Both the position numbers and the translations under genes were made by a program. The notes under the pieces were generated by a model. That model saw only the letters and a program-made list of their open reading frames with translations. It ran no database searches and was not told the origin of the DNA. A stretch of DNA of 64,000 nucleotides, taken from positions 186,001 to 250,000 of the forward strand of contig NZ_FPCG01000001.1 of assembly GCF_900116905.1 (NCBI RefSeq). Direction: 5' to 3'. This document shows positions 38,711 through 46,510 of the stretch, piece after piece (the first letter of the stretch is position 1; the number at the start of each line of letters is the position of its first letter). The stretch is from Micrococcus terreus. GTDB taxonomy: Bacteria; Actinomycetota; Actinomycetes; Actinomycetales; Micrococcaceae.

Positions 38711-38728
38711 ATGGGGAGAACTCCCCAT
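38711..38728. promoter_or_regulatory. Palindrome ATGGGGAG-AA-CTCCCCAT, shared operator candidate
   Basis: 8-bp arms about a 2-bp centre, 22 nt after tsaE and 66 nt before the next ATG. The same sequence occurs on the other strand at 55082-55097, before the LXG-like operon. A 9-bp direct repeat GTGTTCACG follows at 38755-38763 and 38766-38774. A hairpin terminator of tsaE is the alternative. Confidence 0.5.
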
Positions 38729-38794
38729 CGCGGGGCGGACCGTGGATCCGTACCGTGTTCACGAAGTGTTCACGTCCCCCCAAGGAGTCCCTGC

Positions 38795-39247
38795 ATGCAC
38801 CGCCCGCCAGCCCTGAGCCTGGACCTGCCGCAGGGGTGGGTCGGCTACCGGGTGAAGGGGTTCCACCTGGTGGCGGCCGGACCCGGAGACGCCGTGAGCA
38901 GCCCGCGGCTGATCGCCGCGACGTACGGCGGTCAGCCCGCCGACGTGGAGCAGCTGGACCGGATGTACCTGGTGGAGGACACCGCGGCTGAGGTGGCCGG
39001 GCTGCCGGCCCGCCGGGTGGACTTGACCCGCTGGAACGGGGACGCCGCGGTGTTCACCCGCCGGTGGCTGGTGCAGTACGCCCTGCCCAGCGGACGGGCC
39101 ACGCTGGAGATCAGCGCGCACTGCCTGGTCGGGGACTATCAGCGGTACACCCACGTCTTCGATGCAGCCGTGGCCGGTGCGCGGCTGATGCCCGCGCGGC
39201 CGCTCTCCGCCCCAGTCCAGACGGTGGGCGCCAGGACAGCCGCCTGA
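38795..39247 (+). CDS. LpqN/DUF1795-like small protein, type VII secretion-associated candidate
   Basis: 150 aa, no signal peptide. The pattern LSLDLPQGWVGYRVKGFHLV, then RRVDLTRWNGDA, RRWLVQYALPSGRATLEI and CLVGDYQRYTHVFDAAVAG resembles the DUF1795/LpqN fold, whose relatives include secretion chaperones. It also aligns by eye with the first 150 residues of the protein at 57132-58460 (LS..P.GW, RWL, C....Y...). AAGGAG precedes the ATG. It overlaps the next gene (TGATG). Function inferred, not shown. Confidence 0.5.
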   Translation: MHRPPALSLDLPQGWVGYRVKGFHLVAAGPGDAVSSPRLIAATYGGQPADVEQLDRMYLVEDTAAEVAGLPARRVDLTRWNGDAAVFTRRWLVQYALPSGRATLEISAHCLVGDYQRYTHVFDAAVAGARLMPARPLSAPVQTVGARTAA

Positions 39248-40221
39248 TGGGCCGGGCGCACGAGCACAGTCTCAATGGCAGCAGCTGGCCCGGGCGCACT
39301 GTCCCGGACGTGGACACCCTGGCCCGGCTCGTGGCAGGGGAGAGCCGGCGGGCCACGGTCTCCCCGGAGGACCCAGCCCGCGCCGGTGCCGAGGACCTGG
39401 AGCTGCTGCAGCGCGTCCACGCCCTGGGGCCTCTGGGTCCGTTCGCCACCGTGCGGAACCGCGCCGCCGTGGGGCGTCTGGTGCGGGAAGGACTGCTCAC
39501 CCTGGACGGGCTGCTGGCCTCCGCCGGGGAGGAGTTCATGCGGCCGATCTCCACGGCGCACGAGGTCCTGGCGGTGCGGGGCCGGTGCGGTGGGCGCCGG
39601 ACCCTGCTCCAGGGGTGGATCAGCGGTTCGGACGTGGCGGTGGTGTCCGGCCCGGCTGGTCCGGACCTGATGGCCGCCGTGGATCGGCAGGACGGCAGGG
39701 AGTACGCCGTGATGAGCCTGGACCGGGGTTCGCTGGCCTCGCTGGTGTGCCAGTGGGCCGGGGTGCGGACCTTCCCGGCGGCGCTCCCACGGGACCTGCT
39801 GCTGCCCGAGGAGCTCTTCACACAGCGGGTGGCCGACGGGTGCGCCCCGGTGCCGGGTCCCGAACAGCTCGAGCCCGTGCCGGGTGAGGCCTCAGTGGAC
39901 CATGACGCCGTGACGGGGTGGTGGGGCGCACCCTGGTTCACCTGGGAGGTCACCTCCGCCCGGCACGGGGTCAACCTCGGCCTGATCAGCGCCCAGCCGG
40001 CGGGGAACTACGTGTTCGGCGGCGACCCTGCGGCCTCCGAGCGCGCTGGGATGTCCATGGTCCGGGTGGCCCCGGTGAGCGCCCAGAGTGTGTGGGAGGC
40101 GCTGTGGCTGCTCACCCACGGCGGAGGAGCGGCCGGTGCGGCGGGCAGGCCGGTGCTGGGCGGGACACCCCGGCGCGGTCCGCTGGGCGAGGCGCCGGTC
40201 CTCCCACGCTCCGTAGACTGA
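39247..40221 (+). CDS. EspG-like protein, type VII secretion-associated candidate
   Basis: 324 aa, soluble. The stretch VREGLLTLDGLLASAGEEFM...STAHEVLAVRG...SDVAVVSGPAG...YAVMSLDRGSLASLVCQWAG follows the layout of ESX-secretion-associated EspG proteins, which shield hydrophobic tips of secreted partners. The C-terminal PWFTWEVTSARHG...MVRVAPVSAQSVWEALWLLTHG matches the end of the 57132-58460 protein (VPWTLWRLSQDA...VVLAPWPGSEVLASLLEFF). Together with the preceding gene it looks like a split version of that protein. No secreted partner or secretion machinery is encoded next to it; it sits between tsaE and tsaB. Confidence 0.5.
   Translation: MGRAHEHSLNGSSWPGRTVPDVDTLARLVAGESRRATVSPEDPARAGAEDLELLQRVHALGPLGPFATVRNRAAVGRLVREGLLTLDGLLASAGEEFMRPISTAHEVLAVRGRCGGRRTLLQGWISGSDVAVVSGPAGPDLMAAVDRQDGREYAVMSLDRGSLASLVCQWAGVRTFPAALPRDLLLPEELFTQRVADGCAPVPGPEQLEPVPGEASVDHDAVTGWWGAPWFTWEVTSARHGVNLGLISAQPAGNYVFGGDPAASERAGMSMVRVAPVSAQSVWEALWLLTHGGGAAGAAGRPVLGGTPRRGPLGEAPVLPRSVD
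40214..40219 (+). promoter_or_regulatory. -10 box TAGACT, leaderless tsaB start
   Basis: TAGACT ends 7 nt before the GTG of tsaB, inside the end of the preceding gene. This would give tsaB its own promoter despite being cut off from tsaE. Confidence 0.45.
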
Positions 40222-40226
40222 GGAAC

Positions 40227-40961
40227 GTGTCCGCTCCCACTGACCCCACCCCCGAGAACACCGTCCGCTCCGGCTGCCCGGACGGACCTCTCCTGGCCAT
40301 CGACGCCTCCGCCACCGCCAGCGCCGCCGTGGTGCACCGGGGTCAGGTGCTCGCCCGATTCGCCAGCACCGAGACCAACACCCATGCCGAGGTGCTCACC
40401 CCCGCTGTGCAGCAGGTGCTGGCTGAAGCGAACGTGGAGGCGAGGGAACTGGCCGGTCTGGTGGCCGGCGTCGGGCCGGGGCCGTTCACCGGGCTGCGCG
40501 CCGGACTGGTCACCGCCCAGACGCTCGGTTTCGCCTGGAACCTGCCGGTCTTCGGGGTGATGAGCCTGGATGCGATCGCGCTGCCAGCGGCTGAGGATGC
40601 GTTCCGGGCCGGTGTGGAGGAGTTCGTGGTGGCCACCGACGCCCGCCGCAAGGAGGTCTACTGGGCGCACTACGTCAGCGTGGGCGGGCAGTTCCAGCGC
40701 CTGCACGGACCGTTCGTGACCGCCCCGTCGGACGTGACCCCGCTGCCGGCCTACGGTGCCGGTGCGGGCCTGTATGCGGACATCCTGCACGCCGTGGAGG
40801 GCTTCTCAGACGCGGTTCCCGACGCCGGCCAGTTGGGCCTGGTGGGCGAGCTTGCCCTGCGCAGGGGGCGGGGTCTGATGCCGGTGGTGCCGCTGTACCT
40901 GCGGGACTCCGACGCCAAGGTCCCCGGCCCCCGCAAGAGAGCAGGGACCGGGGCGCGCTGA
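40227..40961 (+). CDS. tsaB: tRNA threonylcarbamoyladenosine biosynthesis protein TsaB
   Basis: ASKHA-fold scaffold of the t6A complex. 244 aa with LLAIDASATASAAVVH, NTHAEVLTPAVQQVL, GVGPGPFTGLRAGLVTAQTLGFA and VATDARRKEVYWA, the TsaB/YeaZ blocks. GTG start supported by the upstream -10 and the family start. Normally adjacent to tsaE and rimI. Here two genes intervene upstream and an ABC operon plus transporter downstream. Confidence 0.92.
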   Translation: MSAPTDPTPENTVRSGCPDGPLLAIDASATASAAVVHRGQVLARFASTETNTHAEVLTPAVQQVLAEANVEARELAGLVAGVGPGPFTGLRAGLVTAQTLGFAWNLPVFGVMSLDAIALPAAEDAFRAGVEEFVVATDARRKEVYWAHYVSVGGQFQRLHGPFVTAPSDVTPLPAYGAGAGLYADILHAVEGFSDAVPDAGQLGLVGELALRRGRGLMPVVPLYLRDSDAKVPGPRKRAGTGAR

Positions 40962-40974
40962 GGTGGGATGAGCG

Positions 40975-41736
40975 TCAGGGGGTGGCGCGGCGGATCAGCC
41001 CGTAGCCCAGGGCGGTCAGGGCAGCTGCTGCAGCGACCAGCCAGGCGGACAGGGTCAGTGGAGTCTGCTCCACGATCCACTGCCAGAGAGTGGGCAGGGC
41101 GTCGTTCTGGATGACCAGCAGCAGGATGGCCGCCAGCACCACCACCAAGCCGAGGATGATCAGCCAGAGCTGCATCACCGAGACCCGCTTGTAGAGCATG
41201 GCGCTGACGAACCCCACGAGCATGACCACCAGGCAGACCAGGGTGGCGAAGACGCCGGCACCGACCGTTCCGTTCTGCATCAGGTAGGGCAGGGCGAAGT
41301 TGTAGGCATGGATGCCGAACCCGTCCGTGGCCTGCTCCAGGGCGGCGCCGATCCCGAACAGCAGCCCGAAGCCCGCGGAGACCGCCAGGAAGGCCAGCGC
41401 CGTGCCGGTCATGTACACCCGGCGGCTGTAGCTCAGGGCCAAGCCGAACGGGAAGGTGTGACTGGCCGCGTATGCCGCCATGAACGCCACCGTCCAGATG
41501 GCCGCCTGGGATGCCCCGGTGTAGATGGGGCTGCCGGCGTTGACGCCCTGGTCCAGGATGGAGCGCAGCCACGCGGCGATGCCCAGGGCGATGAGCCACG
41601 AGACGACGAAGACCACCAGGGGGACCCAGACCATCTGCCGAACGATGAACTGCAGCCGGAATGCGCTGAGGATGCGGGAGCGGCGGGCCGGTGCGGGGGC
41701 CGGTGCTGGGGCTGTGGGTGCGGTGGACGTGGTCAT
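40975..41736 (-). CDS. ABC transporter permease (ABC-2/YtrC-like)
   Basis: 253 aa with six hydrophobic segments after a Pro/Ala-rich tail (residues 1-18). Not conserved enough to name a substrate. The ATG overlaps the ATPase stop (ATGA), so it is the membrane partner of that ATPase in a gntR-ATPase-permease operon. Such operons in Gram-positive bacteria commonly respond to cell-envelope antibiotics. Confidence 0.75.
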   Translation of the reverse strand: MTTSTAPTAPAPAPAPARRSRILSAFRLQFIVRQMVWVPLVVFVVSWLIALGIAAWLRSILDQGVNAGSPIYTGASQAAIWTVAFMAAYAASHTFPFGLALSYSRRVYMTGTALAFLAVSAGFGLLFGIGAALEQATDGFGIHAYNFALPYLMQNGTVGAGVFATLVCLVVMLVGFVSAMLYKRVSVMQLWLIILGLVVVLAAILLLVIQNDALPTLWQWIVEQTPLTLSAWLVAAAAALTALGYGLIRRATP

Positions 41737-42638
41737 CGTGCCGCCTCCTCGTTCTGGGTCTGGCGCTGGTCCTCACGGGAGGTCAGGTGGACCACCAGCT
41801 GTTGGAGGGAGACCGGGACCAGGTCCAGGTCCAGTTCGGTCACGCGGCGGCGTTCGGCCTCGGTGAGCGGCCCGAGCACGGTGGCCCGGGCCATTCGGCC
41901 CATGGTCTCGCGGTGCAGCAGCTCCTTGCCGGCGGTCATCTCGGCCACCGAGTCGGCATGGCCCACCAGGGTGACGGCCTTGCCGCGCAGCTCGTCCACG
42001 GACTCGTCCAGCATGATCCGGCCGTGGTCGATCACCACCACGTTCTCGATCAGATGGGCGATCTCGTCGATCAGGTGCGAGGAGAGCACGATGGTGCGCG
42101 GATGCTCGGCGTAGTCCTGCAGCAGTCGGTCGTAGAAGAGCTGCCGGGCCACCGCATCCAGTCCCATATAGGGCTCATCGAAGAAGGTCACCTCAGCGCG
42201 GGAGGCCAGGCCGATGATCACCCCGACGGCGGACCGCTGCCCACGCGACATCTTCTTGATGCGGGTCTTCTCCGGGACGCGGAACTCTCGGATGAGCTGC
42301 TCGGCGAACTCCTGGTCCCAGTGGGGGAAGGCGTCCCGGGCAGCCTGGAAGGCGTGCTTGGCCAGGGCGTCGTCCATATAGCGCTGCTCCTCCCGCACGA
42401 AGCAGATCCGGGGCAGAACCTTCTCGTTCTCATGCGGGGTCTGTCCGAACACCTCGACCTGACCGGCACTGGGCCAGTCCTGGGCGGTGATGATGGACAT
42501 CAGGGTGGTCTTGCCGGCGCCGTTGCGCCCCAGCAGTCCGTGGATGACGTCCTGCTCGAAGGCGACGGACACATCGTCCAGGGCCGTGGTGCTGCCGTAG
42601 CGCCGTGAGACACCCCGGACATCGATCGCGGTGGCCAT
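41733..42638 (-). CDS. ABC transporter ATP-binding protein (YtrB-like)
   Basis: 301 aa: Walker A GLLGRNGAGKTTLM, a signature helix of the divergent form MSRGQRSAVGVIIGLASRAEV, Walker B VTFFDEPYMGLD and switch SSHLIDE. GAGGAGAG precedes the ATG. The C-terminal 80 residues carry the extra domain typical of this subfamily. It lies between the GntR regulator and the permease, in one operon. Confidence 0.88.
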   Translation of the reverse strand: MATAIDVRGVSRRYGSTTALDDVSVAFEQDVIHGLLGRNGAGKTTLMSIITAQDWPSAGQVEVFGQTPHENEKVLPRICFVREEQRYMDDALAKHAFQAARDAFPHWDQEFAEQLIREFRVPEKTRIKKMSRGQRSAVGVIIGLASRAEVTFFDEPYMGLDAVARQLFYDRLLQDYAEHPRTIVLSSHLIDEIAHLIENVVVIDHGRIMLDESVDELRGKAVTLVGHADSVAEMTAGKELLHRETMGRMARATVLGPLTEAERRRVTELDLDLVPVSLQQLVVHLTSREDQRQTQNEEAAR

Positions 42639-42657
42639 CTGGCACTCTCCTCTCAGG

Positions 42658-43014
42658 TCAGTGATGCCCGCTAGTGCGGATCATCTCCATGACCTCGGGG
42701 ATGGTCAGTCCCACAGCGTGGGCCTCCGAGAGCATGGGGTCGAGGTAGGTGCTGGCGAAGCGCTGACGACGTTCCGAGCGCAGGCTCTGATGCGCTCCCT
42801 CGGCGACGAACATGCCCAGGCCGCGGCGTTTGGTCAGGATCCCGCGGTCCACGAGCAGGTTGATGCCCTTGGCGGCCGTGGCTGGGTTGATGCGGTGGAA
42901 GGCGGCCAGCTCATTGGTGGACGGTGCCCGCTCACCTTCGGCGAGGGTCCCGTCCAGGATGGAGCCCTCGATCTGTTCGGCGATCTGCACGAACAGCGCC
43001 TTGCCTTCTTCCAC
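42658..43014 (-). CDS. GntR-family regulator, YtrA subfamily
   Basis: 118 aa: winged HTH (FVQIAEQIEGSILDGTLAEGERAPSTNELAAFHRINPATAAKGINLLVDRGILTKRRGLGMFV) with only a short C-terminal dimerisation tail, which defines the YtrA group. GTG start 7 nt after AGGAGG. It heads the ABC operon and very likely binds the 10-bp inverted repeat 74 bp upstream. Confidence 0.9.
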   Translation of the reverse strand: MEEGKALFVQIAEQIEGSILDGTLAEGERAPSTNELAAFHRINPATAAKGINLLVDRGILTKRRGLGMFVAEGAHQSLRSERRQRFASTYLDPMLSEAHAVGLTIPEVMEMIRTSGHH

Positions 43015-43087
43015 TGCGTCACCTCCTGCTGGGGCCTGGCTCTGCCGGTTCTGTCTGTCCGTTAGACTAGCGACAACACCACCTCAG

Positions 43088-43113
43088 TGGTTCATTACTC
43101 GACTAATGAACCA
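43088..43113. promoter_or_regulatory. GntR/YtrA operator: TGGTTCATTA-n6-TAATGAACCA
   Basis: Perfect 10-bp inverted repeat with a 6-bp spacer, located in the divergent region 74 bp before the gntR start. TTAGACT at 43062-43068 nearby may belong to the promoter. AT-rich against a GC-rich background, as expected for an operator. Confidence 0.7.
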
Positions 43114-43157
43114 TGGAACTGGGTTGAGGGGCAAGTCCTGGCCGCCGCTCCATCTCG

Positions 43158-43220
43158 GATCACGTGAACGATGGGTGTGGGTTCCCTCGGCGTGTCCCTG
43201 TCTGCGGCGTGCACGTGATC
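43158..43220 (+). repeat. 63-bp palindrome-ended repeat, copy B
   Basis: 63 bp from GATCACGTGAAC to GTGCACGTGATC, with the core CCTCGGCGTGTC and CCTGTCTG. It lies in the divergent gap between gntR and the AI-2E transporter gene, the only copy not at a gene 3' end. Confidence 0.8.
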
Positions 43221-43242
43221 CGGAGTGGGGGTGGCGCGCGTC

Positions 43243-43248
43243 TACAGT
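43243..43248 (+). promoter_or_regulatory. Possible -10 box (TACAGT) for AI-2E transporter gene
   Basis: TACAGT about 40 nt before the ATG, which has its own TTGGAG ribosome site. It starts 22 nt after repeat copy B. Confidence 0.4.
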
Positions 43249-43288
43249 GGGATGAGCTTTTCCGACACCCAGCTTTGGAGCACCCCAG

Positions 43289-44728
43289 ATGAGCCATTCC
43301 GCGCAGTACATCCCGGCACCCGAGGACGCTGAGAACCCCTCCGCGTCCGAAGCTGGTGTGCTGGTGGACCAGCAGGACGCCGACCACTCGAGCTCAGGCT
43401 CGGGTGGGACGGGCACGGAAGGTGCCGGCCGTCGTCGGGAATCTGCGGGGACAAAGGACCCAAGCCAGGGTCCGTGGCGCGATGCGCTGGGCAAGACAGG
43501 TGCGCGCGCGGCCCAGCTGCTGCTGATCGCCGCCGTGGCCGCAGTGCTGATCTGGCTGCTGCTGCGCGTGAAGGTGGTGCTGATCGCCCTGCTGGTGGCC
43601 CTGATCCTCGCCTCGGCCGTGGCGCCGTTGGTGCGCTGGCTGGTGCGCAAGGGGTGGTCGCAGATGTGGGCGACGATCGCGGCGTTCGTGGGGATCGTGG
43701 CCCTGGTGGGCGGCGTCATCACCGGCGTGGTCTTCGCCATCCGCGGGGAGTGGGACTCCCTGGTCTCCTCCGCCGAAGAGGGCTGGCAGGAGGCGCAGGG
43801 CTGGCTGACCAACGGGCCGCTGCCGGTGGACACCCAGATGATCGACGACGCCGTGAAGCAGGTGACCGACTTCGTCACCAGCGGCTCCTTCGCCAGCGGA
43901 CTGGCCTCCAACACGTTGACCGGGATCTCCGCGGCCACCGAGTTCATCACCGGGCTGGTGCTGATGGTGGTCATCCTGTTCTTCTTCCTCAAGGACGGCG
44001 GGAAGATCACCAACTTCGCCCTGCGCTGGTTCCAGGGCGAGACCCGGGCCAAGGTGGCCGAGTCCGCCGACCGCTCCTCCGAGGTGCTCGGCGGCTACGT
44101 GCGCGGGACCGCCACGGTGGCCGCGGTGGATGCGGTGCTGATCGGCATCGGCCTGATGGTGGTGGGCGTGCCGTTGGCCCTGCCGCTGGCTGTGATCGTG
44201 TTCGTGGGCGGATTCATCCCGATCGTCGGCGCAACCGTGGCCGGCGTGCTCGCCGCCCTGGTGGCCCTGGTGACCGTGGGCTTCGTGGAGGCGCTGATCG
44301 TGGTGGCGATCGTGATCGCCGTGAACCAGATCGAGGGCAACCTGCTCCAGCCCGTGGTGATGGGACGCACGCTGAGCCTGCACGCGCTGATCGTGCTGCT
44401 CGCCCTGACCATCGGCACCCTGGTGGGCGGCATCTTCGGGGCCATCCTCGCCGTGCCCTACACGGCCGTGGCCTGGGCCGTCATCCAGGTATGGACGGAC
44501 CGGTACCAGACCGGGCACGACCCCGTGCTCGGCGACGACCCGTTGGATGCCAAGGACCGTGCGCGCTCCAAGGCCACGCTCGGACAGCGGCTGCGCTACC
44601 GGCAGATGCGCGGACAGGCCGAGACCGGCGGGGAGCTCGGTGCCGTGGAGCACGACAGCCGGGGTGAGCGGCGCGCTGAGGAGAGGGCTGACGCCGAGCG
44701 TGCTGAGGCCGGTCAGCGCGACGCGTGA
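43289..44728 (+). CDS. AI-2E family transporter (PerM/YhhQ-type permease)
   Basis: 479 aa: disordered polar N-terminus (residues 1-70), two helix pairs, a long amphipathic extracytoplasmic segment, then the conserved GGYVRGTATVAAVDAVLIGIG, FVGGFIPIVGATVAGVLAALVAL, NQIEGNLLQPVVMGRTLSLHAL and GGIFGAILAVPYTAVAWAV blocks. A charged C-terminal tail follows. Members export signalling molecules or act as Na+/H+ antiporters; the cargo here is unknown. An exact copy of the dispersed 15-mer encodes GRRRE in the disordered start. Overlaps rimI (GTGA). Confidence 0.88.
   Translation: MSHSAQYIPAPEDAENPSASEAGVLVDQQDADHSSSGSGGTGTEGAGRRRESAGTKDPSQGPWRDALGKTGARAAQLLLIAAVAAVLIWLLLRVKVVLIALLVALILASAVAPLVRWLVRKGWSQMWATIAAFVGIVALVGGVITGVVFAIRGEWDSLVSSAEEGWQEAQGWLTNGPLPVDTQMIDDAVKQVTDFVTSGSFASGLASNTLTGISAATEFITGLVLMVVILFFFLKDGGKITNFALRWFQGETRAKVAESADRSSEVLGGYVRGTATVAAVDAVLIGIGLMVVGVPLALPLAVIVFVGGFIPIVGATVAGVLAALVALVTVGFVEALIVVAIVIAVNQIEGNLLQPVVMGRTLSLHALIVLLALTIGTLVGGIFGAILAVPYTAVAWAVIQVWTDRYQTGHDPVLGDDPLDAKDRARSKATLGQRLRYRQMRGQAETGGELGAVEHDSRGERRAEERADAERAEAGQRDA
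43427..43441 (+). repeat. Dispersed 15-mer GGCCGTCGTCGGGAA, copy 2
   Basis: Exact copy inside the N-terminal disordered region of the AI-2E transporter, in the frame Gly-Arg-Arg-Arg-Glu. Confidence 0.6.
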
Positions 44729-45333
44729 TCGATGACGTGACCGAGGGGGCAGGTGAGGGTCCGGCTGCTCGGATGCCGGCCGGGTTCCTGCTGCGCCCGA
44801 TGACCCCGTTCGACCTGCCGGACGTCCTGGAGTTGGAGCAGCGGCTGTTCCCCCTGGAGGCCTGGCCGCTGGAGTTCTACCTGGAGGAGCTGGCTCAGGC
44901 CGGACCTGCCGGGGGAGTGGACGTGCAGGGACGGCCTGCCACCCGGGACTACCGCGTGGTGGTGCGAGACAGCTCTGGGGGTGCTGGTGCTGGCGAGGCT
45001 GCCGAGCGCGACGGGGAGATCGTCGGCTACGGCGGGCTGATGGTGGTGGGTGACGTGGCCGATGTGCAGACGATCGGCGTGGTGCCCGGCGCTCGCGGTC
45101 TGGGCCTGGGCGGCGTGCAGCTGCAGTGGATGATCGATGAGGCCCGGCTGCGTGGAGCCGAGGCGCTGCTGCTGGAGGTCCGCGCAGACAACGTCGGCGC
45201 TCAGGCGCTCTATGCCAAGCACGGCTTCGAGCACATCCACACCCGCCGCGGGTACTACCCCGGGGAGCGGGATGCCGGCGGGCGCACCCAGTCCGTGGAC
45301 GCCCTGATCATGCGCCTGCCCCTCACCGACTGA
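44725..45333 (+). CDS. rimI: Ribosomal protein S18 alanine N-acetyltransferase-like GNAT
   Basis: 202-aa GNAT: RPMTPFDLPDVLELEQRLFPLEAWPLEFYLEEL (RimI N-terminal block), GYGGLMVVGDVADVQTIGV, VPGARGLGLGGVQLQWM acetyl-CoA loop, LLLEVRADNVGAQALYAKHGFE and RRGYY. About 40 residues longer than typical, including a Gly/Ser insertion near residue 75. GTG start overlaps the transporter stop. Normally between tsaB and tsaD; tsaD is 8.6 kb away here. Confidence 0.85.
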   Translation: MIDDVTEGAGEGPAARMPAGFLLRPMTPFDLPDVLELEQRLFPLEAWPLEFYLEELAQAGPAGGVDVQGRPATRDYRVVVRDSSGGAGAGEAAERDGEIVGYGGLMVVGDVADVQTIGVVPGARGLGLGGVQLQWMIDEARLRGAEALLLEVRADNVGAQALYAKHGFEHIHTRRGYYPGERDAGGRTQSVDALIMRLPLTD

Positions 45334-45343
45334 CTCCAACCCG

Positions 45344-45406
45344 GATCATGTGTACAACGGATGCCGGGTTCCTCGGCGTGTCCCTGTCTGGATCGTTCAC
45401 GTGATC
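45344..45406 (+). repeat. 63-bp palindrome-ended repeat, copy C
   Basis: 63 bp, GATCATGTGTAC to GTTCACGTGATC with core CCTCGGCGTGTC, beginning 10 nt after the rimI stop. Differs from copy D at three positions only. Confidence 0.85.
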
Positions 45407-45453
45407 AGACGGGAGTGTGAGGTTGTGGATAGTCGCGGACGGGCATCTGCGGT

Positions 45454-46434
45454 GTGCGCGACGCTGGGGGAATGGAACACTCAGCTGCCCCCGCGTCCAT
45501 ACTCGGCTCCGTGTTCTCCGTTGGCGACGCGCACAGGGCCGGAGTCACCCGCCATCAACTGCGGCGACCGGATCTGACCTCTCCGACTCCCGGCTTGCGG
45601 ATGTGGGCCGACGCGGAGCCGTCCTGGCGGGACATGGCTGTGGCGCTGTGCCGACTGGGCGGAGGCCAACACCTGAGCCATGTCACGGCCGCGCAGCTGT
45701 GGGGGATCTGGCTGCCGATCTGGATGCAAGACGGTGAGCAGATCCATGTCACAGGCCGGAAGGGGTTCAGCGGTTCCATGCGCCGCCCCGGGGTGGTGGG
45801 CCACCGGGCGAAGCTGGACCCGGCCGACGTGGTGGAGGTGGAGGGACTGCGCCTGACCACGCCCGCAAGGACCTGGCTGGACCTGGCCCCGCTGCTGAAC
45901 GACCCTCTGGACCTGGTGGCCGCAGGCGACGCCCTGCTCCAGCGCTCCGATGGACCGCCGCGTCCAGACGGGGTGTTGGGCGCCAACCCGCTGGCGACGC
46001 TCACAGAGATCGATGCTGCGATGAGGCGCCGCCGCAGCGTCAGGGGGATCCAGGCAGCCCGTGAGGCCCGACCGATGCTGCGTGAGGGGGTGGATTCTGC
46101 ACCGGAATCCCGTATGCGCATGGTGGTGGTGAGTGCTGGACTGCCGGAACCGGTGGTGAATCCTGTGCTCGTGCTGGGGTCGGGTGTGCGTCGCCAGCCG
46201 GATCTGGCGCTGCTGGAGTGGAAGCTGGCGCTGCAGTATGACGGCGGTGGCCACGCTGAGCAGGCGCAGGTCAACCGGGACATCTGGCGTGACGACGACT
46301 TCGACCGGCATGACTGGCGCACGGTCAAGGCAGGGCGTGACCTCTACACCGCCTATGGAGAGCAGGCTTTCCTGGACCGCCTGCGCCGGGCGATGCGTGC
46401 GCAGGAACAGCGAGGATTCGGCCCCCACCACTGA
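45454..46434 (+). CDS. AbiEi-like N-terminal / DUF559 endonuclease-like C-terminal protein
   Basis: 326 aa (or 320 from ATG 45472, which has GGGGGA close by). The N-terminal winged helix (SVFSVGDAHRAGVTRHQLRRPDL...) resembles AbiEi antitoxin-type domains. The C-terminal VRRQPDLALLEWKLALQYDGGGHAEQAQVNRDIWRDDDF is the Vsr/DUF559 nuclease-like core (Asp...Glu-x-Lys). Frequent as orphan genes in actinobacteria; role unknown. The whole gene is bracketed by 63-bp repeats C and D, and repeat D overlaps its stop. Confidence 0.7.
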   Translation: MRDAGGMEHSAAPASILGSVFSVGDAHRAGVTRHQLRRPDLTSPTPGLRMWADAEPSWRDMAVALCRLGGGQHLSHVTAAQLWGIWLPIWMQDGEQIHVTGRKGFSGSMRRPGVVGHRAKLDPADVVEVEGLRLTTPARTWLDLAPLLNDPLDLVAAGDALLQRSDGPPRPDGVLGANPLATLTEIDAAMRRRRSVRGIQAAREARPMLREGVDSAPESRMRMVVVSAGLPEPVVNPVLVLGSGVRRQPDLALLEWKLALQYDGGGHAEQAQVNRDIWRDDDFDRHDWRTVKAGRDLYTAYGEQAFLDRLRRAMRAQEQRGFGPHH

Positions 46435-46495
46435 TCATGTGTACAACAGATGTCGAGTTCCTCGGCGTGTCCCTGTCTGGATCGTTCACGTGATC
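46433..46495 (+). repeat. 63-bp palindrome-ended repeat, copy D
   Basis: 63 bp in the same orientation as copy C and 60/63 identical to it. Starts inside the TGA stop of the DUF559 gene and ends 15 nt before the stop of the convergent PucR gene. Confidence 0.85.
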
Positions 46496-46510
46496 AGGAA
46501 TGAGGGCCGC

